36,308 nt of DNA from Lachnospiraceae bacterium (GTDB lineage: Bacteria; Bacillota; Clostridia; Lachnospirales; Lachnospiraceae). A program made the translations under genes and the position numbers. Shown here piece after piece: positions 23,391-32,102 of the stretch; position 1 is the stretch's first letter, and each line of letters starts with the position of its first letter. The stretch covers positions 1 to 36,308 of the forward strand of contig JAUNGL010000017.1 of NCBI GenBank assembly GCA_030524665.1, read 5' to 3'. The notes under the pieces were generated by a model. It saw only the letters and a list, made by a program, of their open reading frames with translations, was not told the DNA's origin and ran no database searches.

Positions 23391-23981
23391 ATGGCAGAAC
23401 GTATTGCTGAGATCAGCAGAAATACAAAAGAGACGAAAATCTATGTCAAATTGAATCTGGATGGAAGCGGGATTGCTGATATCCATACGGGAGTCGGTTT
23501 TTTTGATCATATGCTGGACGGGTTTGCGCGCCACGGACTCTTTGATCTGACGGTCCGCGTGGATGGGGATCTGGAAGTGGACTGCCATCATACGATTGAA
23601 GATACGGGGATTGTACTCGGACAGGCAATCCGTGAAGCGGCTGGCGATAAAAAGGGAATCCGCAGGTATGGAAGCAGAATCCTTCCGATGGATGAAGTAT
23701 TGGTACTCTGTGCGCTCGATCTGAGCGGCCGTCCTTATTACAGGTCAGATGCAGAATTCCCGACCGGGCGTATCGGAACAATGGATACAGAGATGGTGCG
23801 CGAATTTTTCTATGCCGTTTCGTATTCGGCAGCCATGAACCTGCATTTCAAGATGCTGAGCGACGGCAACAGCCATCATATGGCGGAGGGGATGTTCAAG
23901 GCGTTTGCGAAGGCGCTTGACGAGGCTGTCTCCTATGATGAGAGGATCACGGGTGTATTGTCAACGAAGGGAACCCTGTAG
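23391..23981 (+). CDS. hisB: Imidazoleglycerol-phosphate dehydratase
   Basis: Monofunctional HisB (196 residues) dehydrates imidazole glycerol phosphate to imidazole acetol phosphate. Metal-binding motifs are GFFDHMLDGFARHG and DCHHTIEDTGIVLGQAIREA, and the second repeat carries MNLHFKMLSDGNSHHMAEGMFKAFAKAL. There is no N-terminal histidinol phosphatase domain as in enterobacteria. It is tightly linked to hisD and followed by a 66-base gap before the HisIE fusion gene. Confidence 0.96.
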   Translation: MAERIAEISRNTKETKIYVKLNLDGSGIADIHTGVGFFDHMLDGFARHGLFDLTVRVDGDLEVDCHHTIEDTGIVLGQAIREAAGDKKGIRRYGSRILPMDEVLVLCALDLSGRPYYRSDAEFPTGRIGTMDTEMVREFFYAVSYSAAMNLHFKMLSDGNSHHMAEGMFKAFAKALDEAVSYDERITGVLSTKGTL

Positions 23982-24001
23982 AGTAAATTTGATGGGAAGC
24001 A

Positions 24002-24035
24002 GAATCATTCCGGGATATATGGAGGGAAATGATTC
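24002..24035 (+). other. Intercistronic hairpin between hisB and hisIE
   Basis: GAATCATT (24002-24009) pairs with AATGATTC (24028-24035) over 8 bp with an 18-base loop. It lies 3 bases ahead of the GGAGG site of the next gene, so it may tune its translation or mRNA stability. No T-run follows. Confidence 0.4.
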
Positions 24036-24047
24036 GACGGAGGATTT

Positions 24048-25361
24048 ATGGATAAGAAAGAATTACTTGTACCGCTTTTCCTGAAGAATGGACAGGCGGT
24101 CAGCAGTATCGAGGATATGGAGCCGGTGGCGGACGGGGATGCTGTGGCGCTGGCGGCACAGTACAGCAACTGCGGCGCGGATGGTATTCTTCTGTTCGAT
24201 CTGTCAGAGGGGGATGCGGAACATGATGTTTCCCTCCATGTGATCAAGCAGATGGCGGAGACGGTAGATATCCCGATCTATGCAGGAGGAAATATCCGCA
24301 GAGTTGAGGATGTGAAAAAGCTTTTGTATGCCGGATGCCGGAAGATTTTCCTGAATTATGAGAAGGCGGGGAACCGCGCAATGACACAGGAAGTGTCTGA
24401 GCGCTTCGGGAAAGAAAAGATTCTGGCATGTGTGACAACGGGTGAACTGGACGGGCTCTCCGAATATCAGGAATTTTTGGGCGGAGCCGTTTGGTTCGAT
24501 GCGGAAATCCCGGTGCAGGAGGGACAGGAAGCCGGGATTCTGGGAGAATTGCCGATGGTGAATCAGGGGGATGGTTTCCTTGTGCTCTGTGTAGATTCCT
24601 GGATAGAAGGAGATGTCGTCAGAACACTCAGCGAACGGGCTGTAAGCGCGGTCAGCAGCAGAGAATTGATGGGAACCTCCGATTTTATGGAGCAGAAGCA
24701 TTTCCTGAAGGATTCCGGGATTGCAGTGAATACATATGAACCATCCCTGCGTTGGGAAGAGATCAAAACAGGCAGTGACGGTCTGCTTCCGGTTGTGGTG
24801 CAGGATTACAAAACTCAGGAAGTGCTGATGGTTGCCTATATGAATCAGGAAGCTTACGGAATGACGATCCGCACCGGACGGATGACTTACTGGAGCCGCA
24901 GCCGGAAGGAACTGTGGGTTAAGGGACTGACCTCCGGGCATTTCCAGTATGTCCGGGAACTGTGTATCGATTGTGATAATGATACACTGCTTGCTAAGGT
25001 CGCGCAGGTAGGCGCGGCATGCCATACAGGCAACCGAAGCTGCTTTTACCGGAGTATTCTGAAAAAGGATTATGATGAGACAAACCCTTTGAAGGTATTC
25101 GAGGATGTATTTCAGGTGATTCTTGACCGGAAGGAACATCCGAAGAAAGGTTCTTATACGAACTATCTGTTCGATAAGGGAATTGACAAGATCCTGAAAA
25201 AGGTTGGCGAGGAAGCCACCGAGATTGTGATTGCAGCCAAGAATCCGGATCCGGAGGAAATTAAATATGAGATTTCAGACTTCCTGTATCACGTCATGGT
25301 GCTGATGGCAGAAAAAGGCGTGAGCTGGGAAGATATCACGAGGGAGCTTGCCAGAAGATAA
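24048..25361 (+). CDS. hisIE: HisA/HisF-like domain fused to HisI and HisE (PR-AMP cyclohydrolase / PR-ATP pyrophosphatase)
   Basis: A 437-residue fusion. Residues 1 to about 215 resemble the HisA/HisF beta-barrel ([44 protein letters not shown]), but both catalytic Asp positions are lost: the PCLDV-type strand reads PLFLK and the second strand reads LACVTTGE. The domain is probably inactive and structural or regulatory. HisI, about 236-335, has metal motif [10 protein letters not shown] (306-315) and [12 protein letters not shown] (324-335). HisE, about 347-437, has [15 protein letters not shown] and EISDFLYH. HisE and HisI carry out the second and third steps of histidine synthesis. Last gene of the operon; hisA, hisF and hisH are elsewhere. 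Confidence 0.9.
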   Translation: MDKKELLVPLFLKNGQAVSSIEDMEPVADGDAVALAAQYSNCGADGILLFDLSEGDAEHDVSLHVIKQMAETVDIPIYAGGNIRRVEDVKKLLYAGCRKIFLNYEKAGNRAMTQEVSERFGKEKILACVTTGELDGLSEYQEFLGGAVWFDAEIPVQEGQEAGILGELPMVNQGDGFLVLCVDSWIEGDVVRTLSERAVSAVSSRELMGTSDFMEQKHFLKDSGIAVNTYEPSLRWEEIKTGSDGLLPVVVQDYKTQEVLMVAYMNQEAYGMTIRTGRMTYWSRSRKELWVKGLTSGHFQYVRELCIDCDNDTLLAKVAQVGAACHTGNRSCFYRSILKKDYDETNPLKVFEDVFQVILDRKEHPKKGSYTNYLFDKGIDKILKKVGEEATEIVIAAKNPDPEEIKYEISDFLYHVMVLMAEKGVSWEDITRELARR

Positions 25362-25447
25362 AGGCATTTGTGTAGCGTTTGTTCTAAGAAATATTAGATG
25401 TAATCGGGTGGACTCTCAGGACGAGTGATTTTTGGAGAGGGGGATTT

Positions 25448-27382
25448 ATGTATTTGATACCGAAACCGCATGAGTGGAAGTGCGGGCAGGGGGCGTATGT
25501 GCTGTATTACGCAGGGCGTATCTCATTGGAAGCCTCCTGCAGTCAGGAGGATTATGAAGTAGCGCGGCTGCTGAAACAGGAAATTCTGGAAGATACGGGA
25601 TTTGATTATCAGATCGTGCCGGGACTCGGGACGGCAGAAATTGTGTTGGAACGGGGTGGTCTGGCTGATAAAGGAAATAGGTCAGAGCAGAAATGCAAAG
25701 AAGGACAAGTCGCAGATGGAGAAGCGTATCAGCTCATGATCTGTGAAAACGGAGTCAAAATCTGCGGCGCAGGAAAAAGAGGCCTTCTCTACGGAGTGCA
25801 GACACTTCGGCAGATTCTGCGGCAGGAGGGAGCAGTTCTCCCGTATATGGAAATTTCGGATGCTCCTGACATTTCCGTGCGCGGATTCTATCACGATGCG
25901 ACGAGAGGGCGTGTTCCGACGCTTGCGTGGCTGAAGAAGCTTGCTGATACACTGGGATTGTATAAGATCAATCAGATGCAGCTCTATGTGGAGCACAGCT
26001 ATCTGTTTGAGCAGTTGAGTGAGATGTGGCGTGATGATACGCCGCTTACCGCGGAAGATATCATAGAGCTGGACCAGTACTGCGCAAAACGCGGCATTGA
26101 GCTGGTACCTTCGCTGTCTACGTTCGGACATTTGTATAAGCTGCTTCGAACGAAGCAGTATCGTCATCTCTGTGAACTGGAGAATCCCGATGCCGCACCG
26201 TTTGGTTTCAGGGACAGGATGATGCATCATACGATTAATGTATCGGATCCGGATGGAATGACACTGATCAGGAGTATGCTCCGGGAATATATGGCGCTGT
26301 TTACCACCAGAAAGTTCAATCTCTGTGCAGATGAGACGTTCGATCTTGGTGCAGGGAAGAATGCCGGACGACTTACGGATGAAGGAGAGGGAGCACTGTA
26401 CATTTCTTATGTCGGAGACTTGTGCCGGTTTCTGGCAGACGAGGGCCGTACCCCGATGATCTGGGGAGACCGTCTGATTGCCTTTCCGGAGCTGGCAGCG
26501 ATGCTTCCGAAGGAGACAATCTGCCTGAACTGGGGCTATGCCCCGGATGAAACGGAGGATCACACGCGTACCTATGCGCAGACCGGTATCCGGCAGTATG
26601 TATGCCCGGGCGTGAGCGGATGGAACCATCTGATGAACCGTCAGGAGGACGGATGGAAAAATATTTCACGTATGTGCAGCTATGCTGACAAATATGGAGC
26701 GGAAGGGGTTCTCAATACCGATTGGGGAGATTATGGACACGTCAATCATCCAACCTTCAGCATTCCGGGAATGATCTACGGTGCTGCTGCTTCGTGGAAC
26801 CGGGAACAGCTTCCCTATGAAGAACTGAACCGTCAGATTTCCGTGCTGGAATACAGGGATTCTTCCGGAAAGTTTCTGGAGCTCACGGATCTTCTGTCAA
26901 AGCAGGAGAGCTTTGACTGGTACACCTTCGTAAACTTCAAAGAGAGGATGGAGGCAGAGAGCACAGGAGAGGCAGGGGATATTTCCAGATTCCATTCAGA
27001 GGAATATCTGAAACATATGGAAGTATTGACTGAAGAGGTCCTGCATCGTGCCGCAGAGGCAGCAGAGAAGAATGACAGGATGAGAGAAATAGTTTCTGAA
27101 CTGGCTGCATGTATCCGAAACATGGACAGCAGTACGAGAGGAAGTGTCAAGCCATATCTGCTTGCAGCAGAAGGAATGCAGATCATGAACCGGATTGGTT
27201 GGGTAATCGCAGAAGCAGCCGGCGGAACGATACATTCGAAAGAAGCATGGGAACTGGCGGAAGCACTGGAAAAATGGTATTATCAGTATCGTATTCTCTG
27301 GCATACGGTCAGCAGGGAATCCGAGCTCTACCGGATCGGGGAAGTGATCTTCTGGTATGCGGATTATCTCAGGGAATTTTGA
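25448..27382 (+). CDS. Glycoside hydrolase family 20-like beta-N-acetylhexosaminidase
   Basis: A 644-residue cytoplasmic protein with no signal peptide. Residues 1 to about 135 match the GH20b (zincin-like) domain (YQLMICENGVKICGAGKRGLLYGVQTLRQIL). The TIM barrel follows from RGFYHDATRGRVPTLAWLKKLADTLGLYKINQMQLY. The expected Asp-Glu catalytic pair is D295-E296 in NLCADETFDLG. The C-terminal about 170 residues are helical. GH20 enzymes remove terminal GlcNAc or GalNAc by substrate-assisted catalysis, here perhaps on imported oligosaccharides or muropeptides. It follows the his operon by 86 bases with no clear terminator between. Confidence 0.8.
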   Translation: MYLIPKPHEWKCGQGAYVLYYAGRISLEASCSQEDYEVARLLKQEILEDTGFDYQIVPGLGTAEIVLERGGLADKGNRSEQKCKEGQVADGEAYQLMICENGVKICGAGKRGLLYGVQTLRQILRQEGAVLPYMEISDAPDISVRGFYHDATRGRVPTLAWLKKLADTLGLYKINQMQLYVEHSYLFEQLSEMWRDDTPLTAEDIIELDQYCAKRGIELVPSLSTFGHLYKLLRTKQYRHLCELENPDAAPFGFRDRMMHHTINVSDPDGMTLIRSMLREYMALFTTRKFNLCADETFDLGAGKNAGRLTDEGEGALYISYVGDLCRFLADEGRTPMIWGDRLIAFPELAAMLPKETICLNWGYAPDETEDHTRTYAQTGIRQYVCPGVSGWNHLMNRQEDGWKNISRMCSYADKYGAEGVLNTDWGDYGHVNHPTFSIPGMIYGAAASWNREQLPYEELNRQISVLEYRDSSGKFLELTDLLSKQESFDWYTFVNFKERMEAESTGEAGDISRFHSEEYLKHMEVLTEEVLHRAAEAAEKNDRMREIVSELAACIRNMDSSTRGSVKPYLLAAEGMQIMNRIGWVIAEAAGGTIHSKEAWELAEALEKWYYQYRILWHTVSRESELYRIGEVIFWYADYLREF

Positions 27383-27399
27383 AAAGGTGAGAATTGCAG

Positions 27400-27439
27400 C
27401 ATCTAAAAAGAAGTGCATTACAGCACTTCTTTTTAGATG
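27400..27439. terminator. Bidirectional terminator between GH20-like gene and asnB
   Basis: The 17-base arms 27400-27416 and 27423-27439 are perfect inverse complements around a 6-base loop (ATTACA). A- and T-runs within the arms give a proper U-tract on both strands, so it can end the GH20-like transcript and the dpaAB-asnB transcript. Confidence 0.9.
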
Positions 27440-27440
27440 A

Positions 27441-29294
27441 TCAGCAACTGATCCGAATCCGATACGTCTCCAGCCAGTAATTTACCTGCAGCATATACGC
27501 AAGCATCTGCGGGCCGGCCATCAACTGTCCGTACCATGGCTTGCCGTAGTCGGACGGACTGTCCAGAAATGCGCGGACTTTTTTACTGTCAAGCAGGGTA
27601 CGAATGGGTGCGGTTGGGTCTGCGAGAACCTCTTTCAGTCGGTTCCCCAGCATCCTTTCATAGGCAGGATCGTAGGTTTTGGGGTAAGGACTTTTTCTTC
27701 TCCACAGGATTTCTTTGGGAAGCAGGTCTTCGCTTGCATGGCGGAGCAGTCCTTTTACGATGCCGTCCGGGCATTTCATGTGCCACGGCACATTGAACAC
27801 GTATTCGACAATCCGGTGGTCAGCCAGAGGAACTCTTGCCTCAAGTCCGTTGTACATGCTGGTGCGGTCCATCCGGTCGAGAAGTGTGACCATGAACCAG
27901 CGGAGATTCAGGTACGCAATTTCACGCCGTCGCTTTTCCTCCGGTGTATCTTCCGGGAGGAGCGGTGTTTCATGGATTGTTTTTTCATAGGCGGCATGGG
28001 CGTATTCTTCCATATGCAGGCTGGAGATGACGGTATCATCCAGCAGCGTCTGACGCGGTTCCATGCTCATGGACCATGGGAAAGCGTCCGTCTGAAATGC
28101 TCTGGCATTGTGGAACCACGGGTAGCCGCCGAAGATTTCATCGGCACATTCTCCGGTCAGGGTGACTCTATTATAACCGGTCACCTTTGAGCAGAAATAC
28201 AGCATGGAGGATTCCACATATGCCATACAGGGCAGGTCTCTGGCATCTACGGCTTTGAACAGGCAATCGAACTGGTCCTGATTGGTACATTCCAGAAAAT
28301 GGTGACTGGTTCCGGCAAAGGCGGCCATCTGTTCAACATATGGGCGGTCCTGGCTCGGCTGGAACGCATTGGAACGGAAATATTTACTGTTGTCCTGAAA
28401 ATCAAAGGAGAAAGTATTCAATATTTTGCCCTGCTTTTTCAGTTCCTTTGCGCAGATCGCTGTGACAAGGCTGCTGTCCACGCCGCCAGAGAGGAAGGTG
28501 CTGATCGGGATATCAGAGAGCATTTGTTTTTTGACGGCATCCTCCACGAGCCATGCGGTCTTTTCAATGGTTTTTTCCATGGAATCCTCGTGAGGGCGGC
28601 TTTTCAGGGCCCAGTAGGCTTCTGATGTACAGGATGTTCTGCCAAAAGTAAGACAGTGGCCGGGAAGAACCTCCAGAATATCCCTGAACACTCCTTTTCC
28701 ATAAGATTTTGCCGGCCCGAGAGCAAAAATTTCGCACAGTCCGCCGCGGTCAAGAACCGGTTCCACACCGGGATAGGCGAACAGGCCTTTGATTTCGGAG
28801 GCGAAGACAAGTGTATTCCCGGACAAAGTGTAAAAGAGTGGTTTTACCCCGAGCCTGTCACGAAACAGATGAAGCTGGCCGGGGATGGAGTCCCAGAGCG
28901 CGATGGCGAAGATTCCGTTGAGCTTTTTGATATAATCCTTTCCATGCAGCATATAGCCAAGCAGGATGACCTCCGTATCGCTTGTCGTGTGAAATACGGC
29001 GCCTTCCAGAAAGAGCTCTGCTTTCAGCTCTGCCATGTTGTAGATTTCACCGTTGAAGACAATTGCACATTCGCGCCCGGATTCCTTTCGTACCATCGGC
29101 TGCTGTCCGGTGATAAGGTCGATGATTTCGAGCCTCACATGGGCGAGTCCGCAGAGCGGGCCAAGATACGTTCCTTCGTCATCCGGGCCGCGCCGTTTCT
29201 GGGCACGGTTCATATTTTCCAGAATATTCTGCCATTTGGCTTTCTCTCTGGTATAATCCCTGTCAGGATTAAAAAAACCGGCAATTCCGCACAT
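27441..29294 (-). CDS. asnB: Asparagine synthetase, glutamine-hydrolysing
   Basis: AsnB-type enzyme (617 residues) that makes asparagine from aspartate, glutamine and ATP. Cys2 of MCGIAGFFN is the N-terminal glutaminase nucleophile; RRGPDDEG, FNGEIYN and SDTEVIL are in the class II amidotransferase domain. The synthetase domain has the PP-loop ATP site FLSGGVDSS (about residue 266) and TGECADEIFGGYPWF. It starts 20 bases after dpaB with no terminator between them, so it is part of a sporulation operon. By length and context it recalls the sporulation-linked AsnO of B. subtilis, but that match is inferred. Confidence 0.92.
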   Translation of the reverse strand: MCGIAGFFNPDRDYTREKAKWQNILENMNRAQKRRGPDDEGTYLGPLCGLAHVRLEIIDLITGQQPMVRKESGRECAIVFNGEIYNMAELKAELFLEGAVFHTTSDTEVILLGYMLHGKDYIKKLNGIFAIALWDSIPGQLHLFRDRLGVKPLFYTLSGNTLVFASEIKGLFAYPGVEPVLDRGGLCEIFALGPAKSYGKGVFRDILEVLPGHCLTFGRTSCTSEAYWALKSRPHEDSMEKTIEKTAWLVEDAVKKQMLSDIPISTFLSGGVDSSLVTAICAKELKKQGKILNTFSFDFQDNSKYFRSNAFQPSQDRPYVEQMAAFAGTSHHFLECTNQDQFDCLFKAVDARDLPCMAYVESSMLYFCSKVTGYNRVTLTGECADEIFGGYPWFHNARAFQTDAFPWSMSMEPRQTLLDDTVISSLHMEEYAHAAYEKTIHETPLLPEDTPEEKRRREIAYLNLRWFMVTLLDRMDRTSMYNGLEARVPLADHRIVEYVFNVPWHMKCPDGIVKGLLRHASEDLLPKEILWRRKSPYPKTYDPAYERMLGNRLKEVLADPTAPIRTLLDSKKVRAFLDSPSDYGKPWYGQLMAGPQMLAYMLQVNYWLETYRIRISC

Positions 29295-29314
29295 GCTCCG
29301 TCATTCCTTTCTTT

Positions 29315-29893
29315 TCATAATATAATCGGCTGGTATTGCCTGCCTTCGAGTGCTGCTTCCAGAGAAGGGATCAGCAGCTCCGTATGGGCGATCATGGAAT
29401 TGGGCTTTTTTTCGGGATTATCTTGCCCAAAAGGAATGAAGTATACATTTTTGGCATTGAGAAGCAGGCCGATATTTTTCATATTCATGCCGAGAGCATC
29501 GTTTGTGGAAATGGAGATCAGGAGCGGCTTATTGTTGCGGAGATGTGCTTTTGCCGCCATGAGCACAGGCGTGTCGGTAATTCCGTTGGCGAGCTTGGCG
29601 ATCGTATTTCCGGTACACGGAAAAATGACAAGAATATCCAACAAGCTTTTAGGCCCGATCGGTTCTGCTTCGGGGATCGTCATCATCGGTTTCATTCCGG
29701 TCATTTCTTCCGCTTTCCGAATGAAGTCCTCCGCTTTCCCGAAACGGCTGTCAAGGGTTTGGGAAGCATCTGAGAAGATAGTCTGTACAACTGCTCCTTC
29801 ATCTACCAGTTTTTGAAGTTCCGTAAATACCTGTTTGTAGGTACAGAATGAACCTGTAAAAGCAACGCCGATCTGTTTTCCTTTTAAAGACAT
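29315..29893 (-). CDS. dpaB: Dipicolinate synthase subunit B (SpoVFB)
   Basis: A 192-residue flavoprotein-like subunit of dipicolinate synthase, which turns dihydrodipicolinate into dipicolinic acid in the mother cell; the product fills the spore core with calcium. The N-terminal GVAFTGSFCTYKQVF is the characteristic start, with PCTGNTIAKLANGITDTPVLMAAKAHLRN in the middle. It follows dpaA by 50 bases and is translated from a good site (AAAGGAG). Confidence 0.94.
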   Translation of the reverse strand: MSLKGKQIGVAFTGSFCTYKQVFTELQKLVDEGAVVQTIFSDASQTLDSRFGKAEDFIRKAEEMTGMKPMMTIPEAEPIGPKSLLDILVIFPCTGNTIAKLANGITDTPVLMAAKAHLRNNKPLLISISTNDALGMNMKNIGLLLNAKNVYFIPFGQDNPEKKPNSMIAHTELLIPSLEAALEGRQYQPIIL

Positions 29894-29943
29894 AATGAAT
29901 TACTCCTTTTAAATTCTTTGCAATGGCTGTAAAGTCATTCGTT

Positions 29944-30831
29944 TTACCGCCCATGAGGCAGTTCTTTTGCCTGCACAATTCTTTCAATCGCTTCTCTCAA
30001 AGCCTTTGCCGATGAGGCCGGTGCATATTTTCCGGGCAGACCGGGACAGAGTGCGGAGTGGATTCCAAGCTCCGAAGCTGCTTTGAGATCCACGCCTCCG
30101 GGAGCGGAAGCAATATCGATGATTGTAACGGAAGGCTTCATCCCGGCCAGAAGCTCTCTGGTCACAACCTGCTGTGGAATTGTATTGAAAATAAAGTCAA
30201 ATTCCGGTGCGTACATTCCGAAATCAGCAAGAGCCGCAGTTTGGTCTGCTATGAGCGCTGCCTGGGCGCGTTTTTCTTCCGTATTGGAAATGACGGATAT
30301 ATGACAGGACATTCCCTTCAGGTAATATGTCAGGGTGCGGCCGCATCTTCCGTACCCAAGTACCGCACAGCGGCTGTGGTGAAGATTCAGCGGGCTGAGC
30401 CTGATTGCCTCACAGATAGCTCCTTCAGCGGTTGCAATCGTGTTGTAGACAGTAAGGGACGGATCGAGCATCAAGTCATAAATCCGGATCCCCTTTTCTG
30501 CGGCGGTGCATTTGAATGTTTCCGGGATAGAACCTGCAAAAAAGGACTGGCCGGGGTTCAGGCTGTCTAAAAGCTGATCTGTGAAAACCGGTTCGCCAAA
30601 TGCAGCCTGATTCAGAAAAGCTCCGCTTCTGCAAAGCGGAACCGGGCCGATGATGCAGGAAGAAGCCTGGCAGAGTTCTTCAAGAGAAGCGGCAGCAGTA
30701 CAGGCCTGTGCATCAGGCGCTTCGATGAGTGCATAGTGGCATACGTGGTTTGAGCGGAGGGCGAATTCCCTGACCAGATATACCTGGCGCATATCACCGC
30801 CGATGACTGCATAGTCGTATGGATATGTCAT
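29944..30831 (-). CDS. dpaA: Dipicolinate synthase subunit A (SpoVFA)
   Basis: A 295-residue NAD(P)-binding subunit of dipicolinate synthase. AVIGGDMRQVYLVREF near the start and AVLGYGRCGRTLTYYLKGM (GxGxxG) are the nucleotide-binding parts; IYNTIATAEGAICEA-type and IDIASAPGGVDLKAA segments match B. subtilis SpoVFA (297 residues). I chose ATG 30831, MTYPYDYAVIGGD, because family members start just before VIGGD and a sigma-K-type -10 lies 31 bases upstream. The longer open frame to 31176 crosses the divergent azlC gene and is not coding there. Confidence 0.92.
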   Translation of the reverse strand: MTYPYDYAVIGGDMRQVYLVREFALRSNHVCHYALIEAPDAQACTAAASLEELCQASSCIIGPVPLCRSGAFLNQAAFGEPVFTDQLLDSLNPGQSFFAGSIPETFKCTAAEKGIRIYDLMLDPSLTVYNTIATAEGAICEAIRLSPLNLHHSRCAVLGYGRCGRTLTYYLKGMSCHISVISNTEEKRAQAALIADQTAALADFGMYAPEFDFIFNTIPQQVVTRELLAGMKPSVTIIDIASAPGGVDLKAASELGIHSALCPGLPGKYAPASSAKALREAIERIVQAKELPHGR

Positions 30832-30861
30832 GGATAAGTTCCCGCAAAAGATCATTTTCTT

Positions 30862-30870
30862 TATGATATG
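30862..30870 (-). promoter_or_regulatory. Sigma-K-type -10 element of dpaAB-asnB
   Basis: The minus-strand CATATCATA matches the mother-cell sigma-K -10 (CATAnnnTA) at all fixed positions. An AC at 30886-30887 is 15 bases upstream, close to the normal 16-17 for the short -35 of sigma-K. It predicts a leader of about 22 bases before ATG 30831. dpaAB is a known sigma-K target in B. subtilis. Confidence 0.6.
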
Positions 30871-30904
30871 CAGCGGACGGGAGATGTGCGTTTCAAACAT
30901 AGAT

Positions 30905-30923
30905 GAACTTTCTGTTGAAGTTC
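30905..30923. promoter_or_regulatory. Inverted repeat overlapping the azlC -35
   Basis: GAACTT (30905-30910) and AAGTTC (30918-30923) are perfect arms with a 7-base spacer; the right arm overlaps the -35 of the azlC promoter. It may be a repressor site. AzlCD in B. subtilis is under the Lrp-like AzlB, whose site I cannot compare here. Confidence 0.35.
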
Positions 30924-30943
30924 TTCTGAACGAGTGATACAAT
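30915..30943 (+). promoter_or_regulatory. Sigma-A promoter of azlCD
   Basis: -35 TTGAAG (30915-30920), 17-base spacer, -10 TACAAT (30938-30943). The expected start near 30950 leaves about 40 bases of leader with GGAGGAGGGG before ATG 30992. Confidence 0.6.
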
Positions 30944-30991
30944 ATTCTTCGTCTGACAGAAAATTCAGTTACGTATGGAGGAGGGGCTTTC

Positions 30992-31711
30992 ATGGACAAC
31001 GAAAGCTTTAAGAAGGGGTTAAAGGACGGCATCCCCATTGGCCTTGGATATTTTGCAGTGTCATTTACGTTTGGAATGATGGCTGTTTCCGGGGGACTCA
31101 GTACCTGGCAGGCTGTGCTGATTTCCTTGACGAACCTGACATCAGCAGGACAGTTTGCAGGGCTGGATATCATCACATCGTCAGGCTCTTATTGGGAGAT
31201 GGCTCTGACGCAGCTGATTATCAACCTGCGGTATTGCCTGATGTCCTTTTCACTCTCTCAGAAATTAAAACGGGATGTACCATGGGGACACCGGTATCTG
31301 GTATCTTTCGGGATCACAGATGAAATTTTCGGTGTGAGTGCCAGTCAGGAGGGAAAGATCAGTCCATTCTATAATTATGGTGCCATGTGTGTGGCCATTC
31401 CGGGCTGGACACTTGGAACATTAGTCGGGGCAATTTCCGGCAACCTGCTTCCTGATTTTATGGTGAGTGCGCTGAGCGTGGCTATTTACGGAATGTTTCT
31501 GGCTGTCATCATTCCGCCAGCCAAGAAAAACAGGGCCGTATTGGGTGTCGTGCTGGGAGCTATGGCAGTCAGTACCTTATTTTCTGTAGTACCTGTACTG
31601 CAAAAGATATCTTCCGGGTTTGTGATTATCATCACGACCTTACTCGTTGCGGGAATTGCAGCGCATTTTTGTCCGATTGAGGAAGAGGAGGGTGGAACAC
31701 GTGAATCATAA
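30992..31711 (+). CDS. azlC: AzlC family branched-chain amino acid exporter, large subunit
   Basis: A 239-residue membrane protein that with AzlD exports branched-chain amino acids and their analogues (4-azaleucine resistance in B. subtilis). Features are KKGLKDGIPIGLGYFAVSFTFGMMAV near the start, NLTSAGQFAGL, the conserved NLRYCLMSFSLSQKL and FGITDEIFGVS, then five or so more membrane segments. The C-terminus EEEEGGTRES overlaps the start of azlD by 11 bases, so the two are translated together. Confidence 0.93.
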   Translation: MDNESFKKGLKDGIPIGLGYFAVSFTFGMMAVSGGLSTWQAVLISLTNLTSAGQFAGLDIITSSGSYWEMALTQLIINLRYCLMSFSLSQKLKRDVPWGHRYLVSFGITDEIFGVSASQEGKISPFYNYGAMCVAIPGWTLGTLVGAISGNLLPDFMVSALSVAIYGMFLAVIIPPAKKNRAVLGVVLGAMAVSTLFSVVPVLQKISSGFVIIITTLLVAGIAAHFCPIEEEEGGTRES

Positions 31712-32015
31712 TACATATATCTATATACTGGTAATGGCAGGTGTGACATACCTGATCCGTATGTTTCCTATGGTATTGATCAAAAAAGAAATTACCAGCC
31801 CGTATATGAAATCTTTTCTGTATTATGTCCCATATGCCTGTCTGGCCGCAATGACCTTTCCGGCGATTCTGTCGTCAACCGCAAGTACGATATCCGCGGC
31901 AGCAGGATTTGCAGTGGCACTGGTTATTGCGTATTGGGAAAAGAGCCTGCTGACAGTAGCCTTTGCGGCCTGCTGTGCGGTGTTTATTGTGGAGAGGATT
32001 TTGCAGTTTTTTTAA
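31701..32015 (+). CDS. azlD: AzlD family branched-chain amino acid exporter, small subunit
   Basis: A 104-residue membrane protein with four hydrophobic segments, starting YIYILVMAGVTYLIRMFPM, with the typical PYMKSFLYYVPYACLAAMTFP motif. The start is GTG 31701, which overlaps the azlC stop codon region and has GAGGAGGG upstream; other in-frame starts upstream lie within azlC. It is the partner that completes the AzlCD exporter. Confidence 0.9.
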   Translation: MNHNTYIYILVMAGVTYLIRMFPMVLIKKEITSPYMKSFLYYVPYACLAAMTFPAILSSTASTISAAAGFAVALVIAYWEKSLLTVAFAACCAVFIVERILQFF

Positions 32016-32102
32016 TATCATCAGGAGTTTCTGTGCTGCAGAGAAATAAGCAGGAGAATTTTTACACATTTTTTCTAAAAAGTTTAAAATAAGGACAGGA
32101 AA

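Noticed and set aside
25362-25447. Terminator after the his operon
   Set aside because: ACTC/GAGT with a short T-run (about 25410-25435) gives only a 4-bp stem, too weak to call.
28656-29816. A 386-codon open frame on the plus strand opposite asnB
   Set aside because: It is fully antisense to asnB and has no ribosome binding site or family motifs. Its length comes from codon bias of the real gene.
30832-31176. N-terminal extension of dpaA
   Set aside because: The frame is open, but it overlaps the divergent azlC gene and both promoters; family members start at the VIGGD segment, and the sigma-K-like element lies within it.
32061-32090. TTTACA-18-TAAAAT as the promoter of the radical SAM gene
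   Set aside because: It fits the sigma-A pattern, but transcription would start near 32097, beyond the AAGGA site at 32091-32095 that the gene needs. The gene may be read from azlCD or another promoter.
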